Shown here: one piece after another, positions 5,815 through 6,343 of the stretch
How the letters are laid out: each line of letters opens with the position of its first letter
Position numbering within the stretch: the first letter of the stretch is position 1
Origin: Phycisphaerae bacterium
Lineage (GTDB): Bacteria > Planctomycetota > Phycisphaerae > UBA1845 > PWPN01
NCBI GenBank assembly: GCA_035384605.1
Contig: DAOOIV010000182.1
Span: 1-6,343 of the forward strand
Reading direction: 5' to 3'
DNA length: 6,343 nt
Translations under genes and position numbers: made by a program
The notes under the pieces: model-generated
Seen by the model: only the letters and a program-made list of their open reading frames with translations
Told to the model about the DNA's origin: nothing
The model's database searches: none

Positions 5815-6343
5815 ATGAAAATCCTGGCTCTTGAACCTTACCACGGCGGGAGTCACAAGGCTTTCCTCAGTGGCTGGTCTTCCAACAGTCGGCACGAATG
5901 GACCGTATTGGGATTGCCGGCCTACAAGTGGAAATGGCGCATGCGCCACGCCGCCATCACCTTTGCGGACCAGGCCAATCAGCTTCTCAAATCCGGCTCA
6001 ACTTGGGATCTCATTTATTGTTCCGACATGCTCAATCTCGCCGAGTTCCTGGGCCTGCTCCCGGTGGAGATGCGACATCTGCCGACCCTCGTATACTTCC
6101 ATGAAAACCAGCTCACGTATCCCGTCCGGTTCGAAACCGACCGGGATTTCCATTACGTCCTGAGCAATATCATCACTGCTCTGGCGGCCAAGCGCGTATG
6201 GTTCAACTCGGCGTACCACCGCGATTCTTTTCTTGAAGGTCTGCCGGCTTTCCTTAAACGCATGCCGGACTATCAGCCGTTCGACGCCCCGGACCGGATT
6301 CGAGCCAAGAGCGACGTCCGCCCGCAGGGTGTTCAGGAGTTTC
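5815..6343 (+). CDS. DUF3524 glycosyltransferase, tRNA-queuosine mannosyltransferase family (3' end outside window)
   Basis: The first 176 codons are present and the frame is open to the window edge. The N-terminus matches the DUF3524 domain of the GT-B fold enzyme GTDC1/QTMAN, which in vertebrates transfers mannose to queuosine in tRNA-Asp. Visible family marks are EPYHGGSHKAF at 7-17, LPAYKWKWRMRHAA at 34-47, DMLNLAEF at 71-78, VYFHENQLTYPV at 93-104, FHYVLSNI at 112-119, FNSAYHRDSFL at 130-140 and MPDYQP at 150-155. The C-terminal donor-binding domain lies beyond the window. No signal peptide is seen, so it should be cytoplasmic. GGTGAG at 5803-5808, six bases before ATG 5815, supports the start. 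Family membership is clear from the motifs; that this bacterial member acts on queuosine, and with GDP-mannose, is inference. Confidence 0.85.
   Translation, partial: MKILALEPYHGGSHKAFLSGWSSNSRHEWTVLGLPAYKWKWRMRHAAITFADQANQLLKSGSTWDLIYCSDMLNLAEFLGLLPVEMRHLPTLVYFHENQLTYPVRFETDRDFHYVLSNIITALAAKRVWFNSAYHRDSFLEGLPAFLKRMPDYQPFDAPDRIRAKSDVRPQGVQEF

Noticed and set aside
5437..5949. Minus-strand 170-codon frame across the 5552-5814 gap
   Set aside because: It overlaps the ends of two well-supported plus-strand genes and shows no domain or ribosome site of note.
1..6343. Searched for tRNA, rRNA, CRISPR repeats, insertion-sequence ends and transposase genes
   Set aside because: No cloverleaf, regularly spaced repeats, terminal inverted repeats or transposase motifs were seen by eye.

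Overview
This is a G+C-rich (about 60% by eye) bacterial chromosomal window with six recognisable genes, two of them cut by the window edges or nearly so. No taxonomic marker is present. Tat-exported Gfo/Idh/MocA and xylose-isomerase-like proteins with RRxFL/RRNML signals, a lipid-anchored flavoenzyme, roomy intergenic gaps and a DUF3524 glycosyltransferase together suggest a Planctomycetota-type organism (or a related PVC or environmental lineage). That is an inference from gene style, not a proof.

Layout from left to right. The window opens with the last 36 codons of an unidentified plus-strand gene (stop at 111-113). A 362-base gap follows, holding an AT-rich patch with a perfect AGGAGG placed before a nonsensical ATG-TGA, and a 7-bp inverted repeat. 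Next come a Tat-exported GH109-like NAD-dependent oxidoreductase/glycosidase (476-1783) and a lipoprotein of the SagB/nitroreductase superfamily (1902-2582). A convergent spacer with several small palindromes separates these from a minus-strand DUF296/PPC-domain protein (2735-3211). From a 202-base divergent region the plus strand then carries a zinc-type medium-chain dehydrogenase (start chosen at 3414, not further upstream) and, 38 bases later, a Tat-exported sugar-phosphate-isomerase/epimerase-like TIM barrel (4574-5551). After a 263-base gap with a possible promoter and structured leader, the 5' part of a DUF3524 family glycosyltransferase, homologous to tRNA-queuosine mannosyltransferase, starts at 5815 and runs off the end.

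How the genes may work together. The GH109-like protein, the zinc dehydrogenase and the TIM-barrel isomerase/epimerase are the usual toolkit for oxidising, cleaving and rearranging sugars or cyclitols, so the window probably holds part of a carbohydrate-utilisation region. Only the dehydrogenase and TIM barrel are close enough to be called a likely operon. The SagB-like lipoprotein, DUF296 protein and DUF3524 glycosyltransferase have no evident pathway link to them. I see no mobile element, tRNA, rRNA or CRISPR array. I do not see a clearly new multi-gene system. The most interesting items are the DUF3524 gene, the lipid-anchored SagB-like protein, the altered zinc-site spacing of the dehydrogenase, and the start-stop signal at 259-274.
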